Assembly: GCA_008477525.1 (NCBI GenBank)
Contig: SPDT01000001.1
Coordinates: forward strand, 186,001-250,000
Length of the DNA: 64,000 nucleotides
Source: Hypomyces perniciosus
Lineage: Eukaryota; Ascomycota; Sordariomycetes; Hypocreales; Hypocreaceae
Direction: 5' to 3'
Part shown: positions 24,834-37,449 of the stretch, piece after piece
Layout of the letters: every line of letters starts with the position of its first letter
Position numbering within the stretch: position 1 is the first letter of the stretch
Made by a program: the position numbers and the translations under genes
Notes under the pieces: model-generated
What the model was told of the DNA's origin: nothing
What the model saw: only the letters and a program-made list of their open reading frames with translations
The model's database searches: none

Positions 24834-27800
24834 ACATGAATCCATCCATTAATACGGAGTAATACATAATATATGTACTCGTATGTCTGAGGATCGCTTA
24901 AAAGCTAGAATAAGTGATCTGACATTGATTGATGCAAAAGTCAGCGAGTGTGCTTGACTTGATCGGTATCCAGTACAGTACCCGCCCATTTTCGGAGTAC
25001 TACCACTACTACTACTCCGTACTATCGCACACATCACATCTTGCTCAGCTTAGCGACGGCCGCAGCCCGCCGCGTCGAAACCTTGCAGCAACGAAACGAG
25101 GCCTCTTCTCCTCCTGTCAAGTCTGGGGATGCTGGAGATCCTGGGCTCGATGGACAGGCCCTGAGGGCACGGGCTCAGTGGCTAGCTACGGGAGCGGGAA
25201 GGCTGTCCTGTCCTCAACTCTCTCTTACCACTGAAGATCAACACAGTCACAGTCACACCAGAGAAAATAGCTGACCATCTTTCCTTCAGCGCGCCCGACG
25301 ACGAAGCCACTCGTTCTCTCGTTGCCCCCTTTGCCCTGTACGAGTACCAGCCAGTAATGGCGCCACGATGGGGGCGGGTGGTCCCCCGTTGCAAATTTTG
25401 CGCTTGCCAGCGATATGACCCGTCGACCTTAAATCTCACCACCCAGATTACTACTAGTCCAGATCAGATACCCTAATTGCTGTGGATCTTGATCGCTCCG
25501 GGAGCCCTGGTTGGCTCTGACTCGATACTCGTACGTACGGTTGGCGCCGTTCCATATGCCATCGCCAGTTCACAACCAACCACCCACACAACTCGCAGAG
25601 AAACAAACTCGGACAACATGAGGCATCATGGCGCGCTCTCGTTAACGTAAGGTATCTATGTAGGTACGGGTATGTGACTACTGAGTACAGTCGGCGAGCT
25701 GGAGAGTCGAGACGTTCAGATTCTCGACACGCCATCGCCATGTGACGGTTTTGGCAGCCACGCATATCTACGTATGCATGTATGCATAGGTACATACAGG
25801 GCGCATTGTGATTCTATATCGCCCACGATCTCTCCCGAATCAAGGATTGGACGTGCGATGCTAGTGGCACGGATACTACTCGTACGATTCGACCAAACAG
25901 GATCGATCACTGGTCGCCGAATGTGCTCAGGCTCTGATTAGCCCAAGCAGCCTCATACTCCGAAGTCTCTCTCGTTGCCAACGATGCTTCATATTAACGA
26001 GTGGGGGGGACTCTTCACACCATCTTCAACTTCATCAGGCGTTCATGCTGCTCTAATGCGTTCTGTAATACCTCATCCCTCTTGGCTGTGCGTGTGTACG
26101 GGCTTGCGTGCAGCATGCGTGCGACCAGCTTCAGCATTTCGACGGCTAGCTGGCCATGGTTTGTACGGAGAACAGCTTTCGACGCACGCAGACGGGACAG
26201 CCGTCATCATTTCAAGGCCGTTCAGGCTTCTCCTCCACGGCAAGTCCTCGGTCACACGTTGCCGTACGGAGTACATTGTATTATACCCTTGTCCTTCCAC
26301 CAGCCACATCCCCGTCGCCCAATCCCATTAACCAGCCCTGACCGAAGGAGATCAAGGCTCATCGTTTTAGGCGGAGACATCCGTTGGGCTGCTGGCCACG
26401 GCACCCCGTTTGAGCTCATGAGGATTTAGCCATCTTCGAGCCCATCCAGACAACTGCTAGCTCTCCGTGACCCGCGCCCGCCATTCCGCGTCAGGCAAGC
26501 AATCCTCCTTCCCAGTCGCCTGGGAACCCGGCCAGGGCTAGCAGAGTGAAAAGCCCCGGTCTATGTATAGGTATGTACTGAAATGACTGGTCCCTATTGA
26601 TCCATGTACCAGTACCTCGCGTCCACGGCATGTGGGCCAAATCCAGACGGCATTCCCCACTAGCCTCGATCTTCCGCAGTTTCGATTCACTCTGCCTGCA
26701 GACTCAAGCGGAACAGGAGGTGTGTGCGATGGGGTGCATGCAGGATGCATGCATAACAACTGGGAGATGCCATTGGCAGATTTGCGGCGCGAGGGTCCGC
26801 TAAATCTTTCCAGATCTCTTTGAGAGGACAGACTGACGGTCTTGTTGGTCTTTGCTCTTACCGTTCAGAATACGATGAGTTCTACAAGTGTGTCTTTGTG
26901 CGCCGAGCTGTAGCGGGTACGAAATCCGTACCATCTTCTATGCCACCACAAATCGATATCCTTGCGCAACTCGGAGAATTTAATATATTCAAGCATGAGG
27001 GAATCTTGTGGTCGTGTGCAATGAGCCGAATCTTGTGCGTGGCTGTACGAGTACCAACATGACATGCTGCACGAATAGGACAACCGGCTTCGGAGTGACT
27101 TGGATCATCTTTCTTATTGCTCAGCACAGCCCAGGAACTATCCACTGGCTGCCATCATTCTCCACTGCCGAAGTTTCAAGTTTAAATAGCATGTCGTGCG
27201 GCCAACTCGTATTCAATCGGCAGTGTTCATGCCTCCATTCAGATATCATTCTACGCCTGTCGGCCCGCTGCCAAGTTGACGCTACGTAATTGCTACTACC
27301 GTACTACTCGTACCGCTACTGCTGTACATAGTAGCAAAGTTCATCGTTACTGGTACATCGGACGGTTCGGAAGCGTCACCTCTTGCCGTGTTGCAGAGCT
27401 TAGGCCAGGCCATTTCTACTAATTTTGTTGCTTTTTGTTGTTTCTTCGCCGGAATGCTGAGTTGCCGAGTGTGAAGAAGTCTACTAGTATTGTGTACTAT
27501 TACTAGTATTGCAGATCTTGACAGTCAAAAAGAAAGACAGAAATTTTATTCATACTTCTGCCTGCTGTGCGAGCGGATTGTTGGTTGGCAGTGAACCAAC
27601 TTCTTCTTTGCCTCATTTGTTTCGCTTATCGTTGGAGCTGGGAAAATCGATATTATTACCGGCACACCCGCGGAGGGATTTCTTCGTCAAAAACCCACCT
27701 ACAAGATGTTGAGCTGCAAGGCACCTGGAGTGGCAAGATTCTACCAAGCGCCTCGTTGAATCTTCGTCAAGCTATCTAAATCTAAATCGACACATGGCTT

Positions 27801-30028
27801 GACTATCTATGCGTCAATCAACAGGGAGGCCTTGGCACCCTCCGAGGAATCCGCCCCTCGATTTAGAATTGCGCTTCTAACGGGTCTCCTGACCCTATAG
27901 CAGATAGTTTGACCAATATCACCGGTCAACGGGCCCCTCACGGATACTACCGCCTTTTTGTGTGGTAGTTGTAGTGGGCCCGTACGACAGAGATTGATGA
28001 ATCTCACGAGACGGGTGCAACTTCGTGTCGGGGTATTCTTCCAATGTGTACGCATCCACAGGCGTTCTTTGTTGCCTTACAGGCTGGCCAAGACCTGCTT
28101 GTTCGTGATGTGGCCAAGGATTGGTACATACAACACCGGTCAGCCGTTGTCCACACGCGATTGGTGATCCTTTGTCATTTCTCAACTACCACATAGCAGC
28201 AGGGTCAATAGTCCCCGTTGTAGTTGCTTCCATGGCAAACGGTCAGCCGTACGAGTAACACCTGGAGGCTGAATTTTGATGGACCACATGACTACCCTAC
28301 CGGTGAAGTGAACAAAGTCTATTCCTCGTAGTTGGCGGGTTTTCACGCATCAGTGAGTCTGATGACTGCTGTACATATGTCGCCTACAGCGGCATTTCCT
28401 GTTCTGGCTTGCAGTTGTGACCAACAGTAACCCTCTGCGATCATACCTCGCTTGTCCGATATGGTACAGCGCACACAGCCCCCCGATGCATATGCCTGCT
28501 GCGTACCTATGAATAGGCCAGAGAGGGAAAGCTCTGGATGTACTCCGTATATGATCCTGGTACAATATGCGTTTTCAGTCTGACTCCCTCTGGAGATCTC
28601 GATACCTCGCCAAGACAATGCATGCAAGTTACTCGTCACTTTAGGCATACGAGTCCATACAATAGAGGAAAGTGGCGTTTTATTAATGCACATTTTTAGG
28701 GTCTAGAACGGGGAAGAAAAGGGGAAAAAATCTCTCAATGCTCAGGCCATTTCTTTCCAATTTTCCTTCCTTCGTCGTTCGAAGCGAAGGGGGGATCAAA
28801 CGGGGAATATTACTCGTAAAAAAGTGTCCGTCTTGGATAAAACCGCCCCACTATCATCACTTGGACTCGCACGTGGCGCCTCCTTTGATGGAATCTTAGG
28901 ATCTTAGGTGGCAATAATTCAAGAAAACGTACGATACATTCACATAAGTTGTTCGGGCTGAGCTTTTGTGCCCAATATTATATTGAACTTGTACTTCTTG
29001 AAAGATGATATGCAGCATGAATCATGAGGGGTGTCGATTACTCGCTTTCACGGAATCTTGCCCCAGTTGAGAGGTTTGGCTCACGATAAATCTCGGCATC
29101 AATGGTGGGCGAGATTTACTGCGGAGGACTCTCCCGATCCATAGCTTCGGTACGCTGATAAATACTACTAATTGGCCGCAGAATCTGCTGATGTTTACTT
29201 GGTAACAACAAGGGTTCACGCCCGATTTGGCTGTTTCTTGGCTTAAGCGAGGCCAGGTCTAAATGTCCTTACTCTCCCATCGGGTGATCCCGTATAACAT
29301 ACGGGTTAGGTAGAAAGGAGAAAGGATTACATAGCTTATTTGCAGGAAAACACCTGTCGTCGATGGACGAGCTGTTACTCGTAAGCAATACCGATGCGGG
29401 CTTGTTCCAGCTTGATGCAGCCCTAAGGATGACGATACATACATTTCGTGTCTGTGCTGCGATGACGGGCGATCTGACAAGCACCTTCCTTCGATCTGGT
29501 GCTGTATAATCGCTCTGGGGCCTCTCCACTTGAAACGCCCTGAACTGACCATGGCTACGCGATCTCGGGCGTTTAGAGACGTTCTTGGGGTGGTTGGCAA
29601 TTTACCAGCACACCCCTTCCAAAAGGATTCTTTCCTGGCTAGGCAGCTATCTCCGACCATCGGCCAATTCTTGATCCTTGACCCCAGGGAGGGTCTCCGA
29701 ATAAGGGGACAGGACCCGATCGCGTTGGGCTGTGAGATCATGCCAGCACCAACTTGTGCATTACCACCAACCACGATCTTCACCTAACCGACGTTTTCCA
29801 GAACCATGTGGTCCACAGATTGCTTTGGCAAAGTGGTTAAGGCATGACGTTTCTGTCGTCTCCGTACAAGACAGGGTTTGAACAGTTCGTCAACACCACC
29901 ATCACCCATTGGCCCCCATATGTGGCCCGCTTTAGGAAGTCGGTCACGATCACCAAGAGACGATCTAGGGTAGGGAACCAAATGAAACCCCAGGAGGACA
30001 CGCCAAGAGTGTCTGTTTCGTGAAGATT

Positions 30029-30057
30029 TACGGAGTACTCTCATCCAGTACTCCGTA
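30029..30057. repeat. Inverted pair of TACGGAGTA / TACTCCGTA
   Basis: TACGGAGTA at 30029-30037 and TACTCCGTA at 30049-30057 face each other across 11 nt. Similar facing or overlapping pairs occur at 31194/31204 and 44496/44503. They represent the intergenic motif family seen at about 40 places. Confidence 0.8.
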
Positions 30058-33000
30058 CTAGTACCTGTTGATGTGAACGGGCGATCAAAACTTCACGGAC
30101 CGCCGTCGGATACCACCCACCCCAGCCAATGCACTAAATTATCCCAGGAGAGGCGCCCCCATCTGATGTTGAGGCGTTTAAGCGCTCTGAAGATGGCTGG
30201 AACTTCTCTGAACGAAACCCTCCAACTCTCCGAGTGCATACGGACTTCTCCGTCTCCTGCCTATTAAGGATGTATCGACGAGTTTTATCCTGCGAGCCGC
30301 CACATGTTAACAATGCAGCTCAATCTGATATGGTTGCGGTTGATGTGTCGATTTCTTGGCGACATCCTTTCGTGCTAAAAGCCTTTGCAAAGGTTTGGCG
30401 GTGTTCATACAATACTACATACATATGCATATTACATTGTACGCCGTGTGTTGCAGAATGCAGAAGTGCAATTCTTGCATCCATAGCGCCAGCACGAGCA
30501 CAACTCAAAGAACAATCAATGCACACCAGAGTATAAAAAAAAAGAATTGGGGGCCGTTTTAGGGGGGTTGACAGCCTGTTCTGCATGCGCCACTAACCTA
30601 TTGAATGACAGGAGTTCTTCGCATGCTGACGGTCATTTTCAGCAGCAGTAGTATCTAACACTAGAAGCTATTTTTGACAATTTTTTGCTGCTAGCAGCGG
30701 CCGTTTTGAGCCATGTCAGCATTTAGGGAACGGCAGTCCGTATGGCAGTTTGGGTTTGAAAATCATGAAAAAGGAGATCCATGAATTGCCAGCCATCCTG
30801 CTGGTTAAATCGAGGCACTCTGCTTGTAATACGGAGGAGCAGTACTTCTATCATGGTTGGTTGACAGCAACTTGGTCATCGTTTCAAAGGTGCGGTAGCA
30901 CGTGGAGACCATGGGATCTTGATCACCCCATTATCTTGCAGGAAATCATGGGGAACAAGACGCCTCTCTTGCCATCGTGAGCCAAAAGGGCTACATCAAC
31001 CTATTGTAGACTTCAAGCACACATAGGGGTTGGAGCACACGTTCTAGGAATGTCCTAGTGGCACTATTACTGCTATTGCTCTGTAGTACAAGCCACGATA
31101 GCGATGTACTAGTATTTGTATTAGCCATGACTACGCGTACCAATCTGTCTCGCCATGACGGCTGCTAAGGATAGTTTGCAAAACTGCTCATCGTACGGAG
31201 TACTACTCCGTAGTATTAAATTAAACGAGGCTAGTAGGGCACTAATATCTTTCATTCAACATGGTGTTGCACTAGTAAGAGGCCCAAAGGCTCCGAGAAA
31301 ACCCGTTGGGATCTTGTGTTGATGAAGGGGGGGTGGAGCATCATCCGATCGTCTGATCTGGGCCCGATGACAGATCGAACCGTTGTCAGAACGGGCCACA
31401 CACCACGTTTCTGCTAGGCCGATTTGGAGGCAATGGACATGGCTATTGTTTGATTAGTAAATACGAGTTTATTTATTAGTAGCAGTACGTAGTAGTATCA
31501 GAGGAAGTACTATACTAGTAGTATGGCGATGCTTGCTCTCGTTTAACGAACTGTGAGGATTTTAGGCGGCAACTGCTGCATGGAGTATTCAGGACCTCGT
31601 ACGAGTACTACCTAATGGGGGGAAGTGAGTGCGAAGCAGGAGAGCCAACCCCCAAGCAGGGAGAAGAGGGTGAGTGAGACGTTGGATCTACTCTCTGGGC
31701 GGCGAGCCTTGTCCTATCGTTGGATCGAAGCCACCCAGAAATATGACGACGAACAGGGTGTCCAAACGGAGGGGGGTGGCGCGATGGCGCAAGCCTGCGT
31801 CAGAGATGATGCTGAATGACTGGTCAGTAATGACATCTATGAATGAATTATGACGGGTGATAGTGCTGCTGTTCGGTGTGAATTACCTAGAACATGATGC
31901 CGTTCAGGGGACCGCTAGTGTGAGGAGTAGTAGTACCTAGTAGTATTTGGTTTACAAGTAGTTGTAGTACTACTAATAATACCTATGTACTTGTACTCGT
32001 ACTCCGTTAAAAGCGAGAATTGGGGTTAATAATAAATATGGAATAGACCAGTTTCTTAAATGGGCAATATTTGGCAGTAGTACCACTAAATAGTGTAATA
32101 AAACCATTATGTGCAGCACCCTCTCCGATCGCGTGACGAGGCGCCCCACTGTCATTATGCATGGGGGCCACGATGAATTGTTCCTCCAACCAGCCCGCTT
32201 TGTTGCCCACACACACCACTCAATCCTTTCAACGCCCTTCGCCCTTCGACCTTGAGAGCCTGCCCTGCAGAAGAGGCCTGCGAGATTCGCGATGCTCGAC
32301 CGAGTATGCATCTGCAAGCATGAGCGCCACCCAATATTTGATACTGACCGAATTACTAATGCTGCGAGGATGGATTCATAGATCCTGGCCCTGCGCTTGA
32401 GCCGCGCGCGAGCCAGCCAGCCAGCCAGGTCAATGGTCTTGGGGCCCACCGCACGCACGCACGCTGGTGATGACGATTCTTCCTCTCTGAGCTTGAGCCG
32501 CTCTCGATCTACTACTTGTCTGCATTCATCAAGTCTAGCTGCCATGGGCCAACTGCGGGCGCGCGATATCATATCAAATGATGACGCACACACCCTTTCG
32601 CACACGTTATCGCCCTGTCTACAAGTACTACTAGTACTAGCCATACTACGGAGCTTTCGCCATGCCATCGCTGCAAGACTTGCACTTTGGCTCAGCTGCT
32701 TGATACATTTAAGGAGGCAAAGATGGAGAAGGGGCCTCGATATCCGCGCCGTTGACTCCGGCTGACGGTTTTCGCGTGGACGGACTAGGTTTATCGACGC
32801 CATCTCCGACTTTGGGTCGATCCATGTAGATATGCTTCGTCCTTTTATGGAGACTCATTGGCCCCAGCGGAAATTCGATTTCCGACTCGCTGACGGTGCA
32901 CTAGAGAGCTGACCAAACCAATTCTGTGACTAGTGTTCTCGACGCCATGAGCACTGGTTTCTCCTGAACCGGGATCGGCGGGAGACGATATCGACACACG

Positions 33001-36000
33001 TCAACCTCGGCCCATGTCGTTACAGCGGCCCCCAACTTTGAGTCTCGCAGCTTTGGCCTAGCGCCACATTGTTGAGCAGGAGACAAATCAAATACGAATG
33101 ATTCCTTTAGCACTGCAACTACAGAATTCGACTCCGTTCTTTCAAATTGGCGCACAGGAGCGAAGGAAGACAGCGCCGACCAGTTGGGATTGGCGTCTAT
33201 GAGGCGGGATAATCTGTCTCGTTTCTCATCCCCACCGATCCTACTATGGAATACATCATACCATTATTCTAATGTGGTCCCAGTCTGCCGGAGCACAACA
33301 AACAGAGCCGGACCATCTCCTTCAACCCCCCGGTGTGTACTCTCCCCGGGGATCTGTCGCCGGCTTCCCGCCAGCCGCTCAGCCTTACAAGTACGAGTAC
33401 TGCGAGATGAACCCCAGCCGTTCGATGCGACGATGTGGCCCGAGACCCCTTTCATTTTCCATGTTCATTTGCGTCCCCTGTACTCCGTACGGACCTGAGT
33501 CAAAATCCCGTCTCTCTGGTTTGTCTTGGGCCCGGATCATCGTGCACTCATAAAAAAAAAAAAAAAAAAACACCCACCTGCTTAAGTTGCTCGTCAGGCT
33601 CCAAACAAGGTAGAAAGTGGTTCGCTGCCCTGGGAAATTCTCGTTTCCACAACACACCCCTGGCAGCGTCCCAGTTCCTTTTCTTCTCCACTCTACGGAG
33701 TACTATATCGCATCTCCGCTTCATCTTTTTCTGCGGGTCTGCAATCGTGCAGATGAAAGCGGCACCTCCCTCTAGAGTACAGGGTCAACGAAGCGACTCA
33801 TGTATGTATTCGTCTATTTGGGCTTAGTACTGGTGACTCAAACCTCGTGTTGGTCTTTCTGGAGATGGGTCGCTTTTACACATGTCTCCATGAGTTTCAC
33901 CACTATTATTATCTCAAGACAGACAGTTCATTGCCTCCTAATGTCGATACTCTGTCGTTGCTGCCCAACGCACAATAAGCGCTGGGGAGAACAGCAGTAT
34001 CCATCCAGCCCCCCCTTACACAACATTGCAACGGGTGGATGACAGAGGGTTACTTCGTGCCTGTTTTAGGCCTCTGGACAGAGGCAAGCCACATTTGTTT
34101 GGGATGGGAGAGCGAGCCCTCTGGGCGAGTTATTCGGGATTGGAAATTATGAAAGCGCATTGGTTCCTGGATCCCGAATGAGAAGACAGATCTCGATCCT
34201 TCGACAAGGACAAGGATTCCTCAGACATCGTATGTACGAGAATGTACGGAGTACGAGTACATGTTACGACTGCCATGGACGATGGGGCCGGCGAAGGACC
34301 GGCGTTGGGCGCGGCTCCAAGGACCAGCCCGGAGTGGGGAAGCGCTGTGTCCTGCAGACGGCCCAGACATCGGCGCCAGATCCCTGGATCCTATCGGCCA
34401 ACTGCAATCGTCTAGGGTCTGTTAGCCGCGTTTGCCCATTAGTTGGCCGAAGGGGTGTGCAGGTATGAAAGTCCCTCCAATAAGCTGTGCCTTTGCAATA
34501 TGACATCTGAGCTCATGTGTGATGATGCACTGGCGTGCATACATAATATGTATGCATGCAGTATGTAAGTTATCCTGGATCGATCACACTCCTCCTGGGA
34601 ATAGCAAATTGGCTCAGATCCTATTGAGGCATACATGTTCCCCAGCCTTGCACACCCGATATTTTGATCCATGCAAGTTTCCTGTGGGCTTGCTCAAAGG
34701 ACCACAGAAGATATGAGTCTCTTGCATTGCATCGAGAGAAGAGGGGAAAGGGTGGTTATGTATGATCAACAGCGCTAAATCAAGGATCTTTGTTGGGTTT
34801 TATGGACCATTTCACAAAACCTCACTTGGCAAAAGATATACGAAGTACATGCATACATTCGTCAACATGGCACGTTCATGAAAAGGAACATTGCGCCTTT
34901 CTGCTGCATCATGTTCTGAAACCCGATATCCTCACTCATCGCTGTCATGATGCGTCAGCTTCACAGCTACTGATGGATCACAGGCCGACTCCGCTCAAAA
35001 CGCTGCGTCACCAAGCCGTATATCACATTCTCTTTACGGAGTGTCCTGGCCCCAACATCACAACTGTGAACTCCTGTCTGTCAGCACCATTGTGTGATGG
35101 AACGAAGGTGGCTGTCTTCTCACAGCACAGTGAAGCGCCCTGGGATACCAATCATTTCTCCTAAGAAGACAATCCCTGGCTCGTTGGAAGCCTATGCGTC
35201 TGGGCCAAGCACCCCAGACTTCTGTCAGATTTTTTTCTTTCTTCCTTTACCTACCCCACCCCTAGTTTCAGCATTGCTAACTGCCGGCTTTCCCACCCGC
35301 GCAGCCACATCACGTCGATGCAACGGTTTCCTACGGAGTAGTGTGTCATCTAGCAAAATTATATCACATCTCACCGATTTCCTAGAGATGTCCGAGCCAG
35401 GAATCTAATGGTCGGCCGATTGAACCTTGCGGCTTTGCACCGTTCACGCACCCTTGGTCATCTCGACATGTCTGTTCTTCGTGACCCTCACATCAATTGT
35501 CTAGTGAGAAATACACTCACTGAATACGGAGCACTAGTAATCCTGAATTTGACTTGATGGCTGCCATCGGCATGTTCCACAATCATCAGACCGCCGGCTC
35601 TCGCTCGCCATTTGCCTAATAAGCTGACGGTTTTGTTGATGGACATCGACACCCAGGATGGAGCCATAAGATTAATCTGGCGGAATTATTGATCCCGAGA
35701 CATGAACTCCAATGGAACGGCCCCAGGCACACGCACGACGCGAGGACATGAGTCGCCAATCTGTAGATCGCAGGTAATACGAGTGCCTAACTATTAATCG
35801 CCAGGGGTTTGGAGAGGAAACATACGGTGATGGTTTTTCCGAGGAGATTTTATTTCCCGTATGCCTGTCACTCATCACCCTTTCATTAGCCTGTGCATCG
35901 GAATCTGTTCGCCTATCCTTGGAAAACCCCGGCCACGCCGATAGACCTGCTTTCAGGGATCTGGAGGTCAGGGGGCAGTAATGAGATTTGGCTTCCAGAC

Positions 36001-37449
36001 GATTTCCTTTCTCTCTTCTCTGGCAACGGTGTCGATTGCTTAAGATTTGATGGCGTTTTTTTTTCCCATGGGCAAGTTTCCGACGGTGGCGATTAGGATT
36101 AGGACTAAACATGGGTGGCACGAAACCCTCGCGCGATCTTAGATCGGTCAACGGTCCGCTTTTTGTCAAACCACGTCGTTGGGACATTGGAGTAAGCCAC
36201 CACCAACACACGCGTTGCTGTTGTTCGATACCCCGTAAATACTCGTACTCCAGAGCAATAAATGTTTACTAATCATATATCTCGTACGGAGTACGAGTAG
36301 GAGCTGGTTGATCTAGTTTACTCCGTGAGCAATTATCTATCCATCCGGCACCCGGCTGTTGGGCCGGTTGGTCGGTCATGTAAGGGGTTTAGATCATTTT
36401 ATCTCGACAAAGCCGAAAGAGCACTACCATCGAGTCTTACATAGAAGCTGCATAACATAGAACCCTCTTCGTATTCCCACTATCTCCGGAGTCGACGGTG
36501 ATTCCTGGGAAAACAAAGATTTAGCCATCTTGGGGCTGAAGTCTTCTTAATGGTTGCAGACAGGGGGGCCCTTTCAAAAGTTTCACGATAATTCCTCCGA
36601 GCCATTGTAATGGTGAGGCAGTCCTCGGGAGTCGCTTGGCTTCTGCTTCTGAGAGGTCGCCTAAGCATTACATGCATGCATTATCATTCAATACGAGTAC
36701 TAGTACTCCGTAGTATATGCGAAGTATGCTGCGGATAAGCACCCGAGGCAAACCTATTCGATTCATAAGTCCCTATCTATCTTAGGCCCCATGTAGATGA
36801 TTACTCACTTTGCCTAGAAAAGGCTAGAAATGTGAATTACGGGAGATAACACTATTGCTGAGAAATAATTGAATGCGGGAAGTAATAGGAGAACCTTTGA
36901 TGAAAGGAAGAATCCTGTCCGTACGTGGCCTATATTTAAACACCATCATGACCATTCCTGTCGGTGTGAGGCAAGTGCTTAAGGAGCTTAATCGCCTAGG
37001 TTCGTCTTCTCAAGACATTGAACTAACTCTTAGGATACAGGGGGAGAGAGAGCCAGCAACGCAAAACTGGGTTGTCTTCATGAGCTGCCATCAGTTTCCC
37101 GTTTCTCTGGAATAAACAAGTGTCTTTTTAAAAGGGCCCTAGCCTAAAACACCGACGGCTTATTCATTTCTTTTTAACCCTTGGTTCCCTCAATGCCCCT
37201 TGTGTCCTTGTAAGTCAGCATGGAGTCGAGTCCATGAAAGATAAGAGAGGCCTTTGGGGGAGCAGTACTGTTTCCACCATTTCCCACTTTAGTATAAACC
37301 CAAAATGGTCCGTCTTCCCCTTAATGAGTGTGTGAATGACAGAGTTGTCAATGGGATCAACATCAACCTTATTCACCACACATCTCCCGTCAAACATAGC
37401 CATAACCATTAATGTATTCTCGTGACTTAGTGCTACAAACCTAATGTAA

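Larger units (their letters stand above)
22697..37449. other. 14.7-kb gene-poor stretch upstream of nsdD
   Basis: No supportable protein gene was found. Many reading frames of 60-276 codons exist, but they overlap on both strands, lack domains and are broken by simple repeats. The stretch just upstream of nsdD probably includes its 5' untranslated leader and promoter. At least nineteen exact TACTCCGTA/TACGGAGTA copies occur, the highest density in the window, together with many TAGTACTA-like and CTCGTACGAG-like strings. A poly-A tract lies near 33552-33570. Confidence 0.55.

Noticed and set aside
29815..29890. tRNA-like string with a good A box (TTGGCAAAGTGGTTAAGGC), a 4-bp hairpin with a 7-nt loop and GGTTTGAAC
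   Set aside because: No acceptor stem and no T stem could be paired, even allowing spliceosomal-type introns as in the initiator tRNA. At most it is a decayed tRNA or SINE relic.
31973..32803. 276-codon minus-strand reading frame
   Set aside because: No domain, odd composition, and a C-terminal part that runs through TAC-type low-complexity DNA. No splice or codon-bias support.
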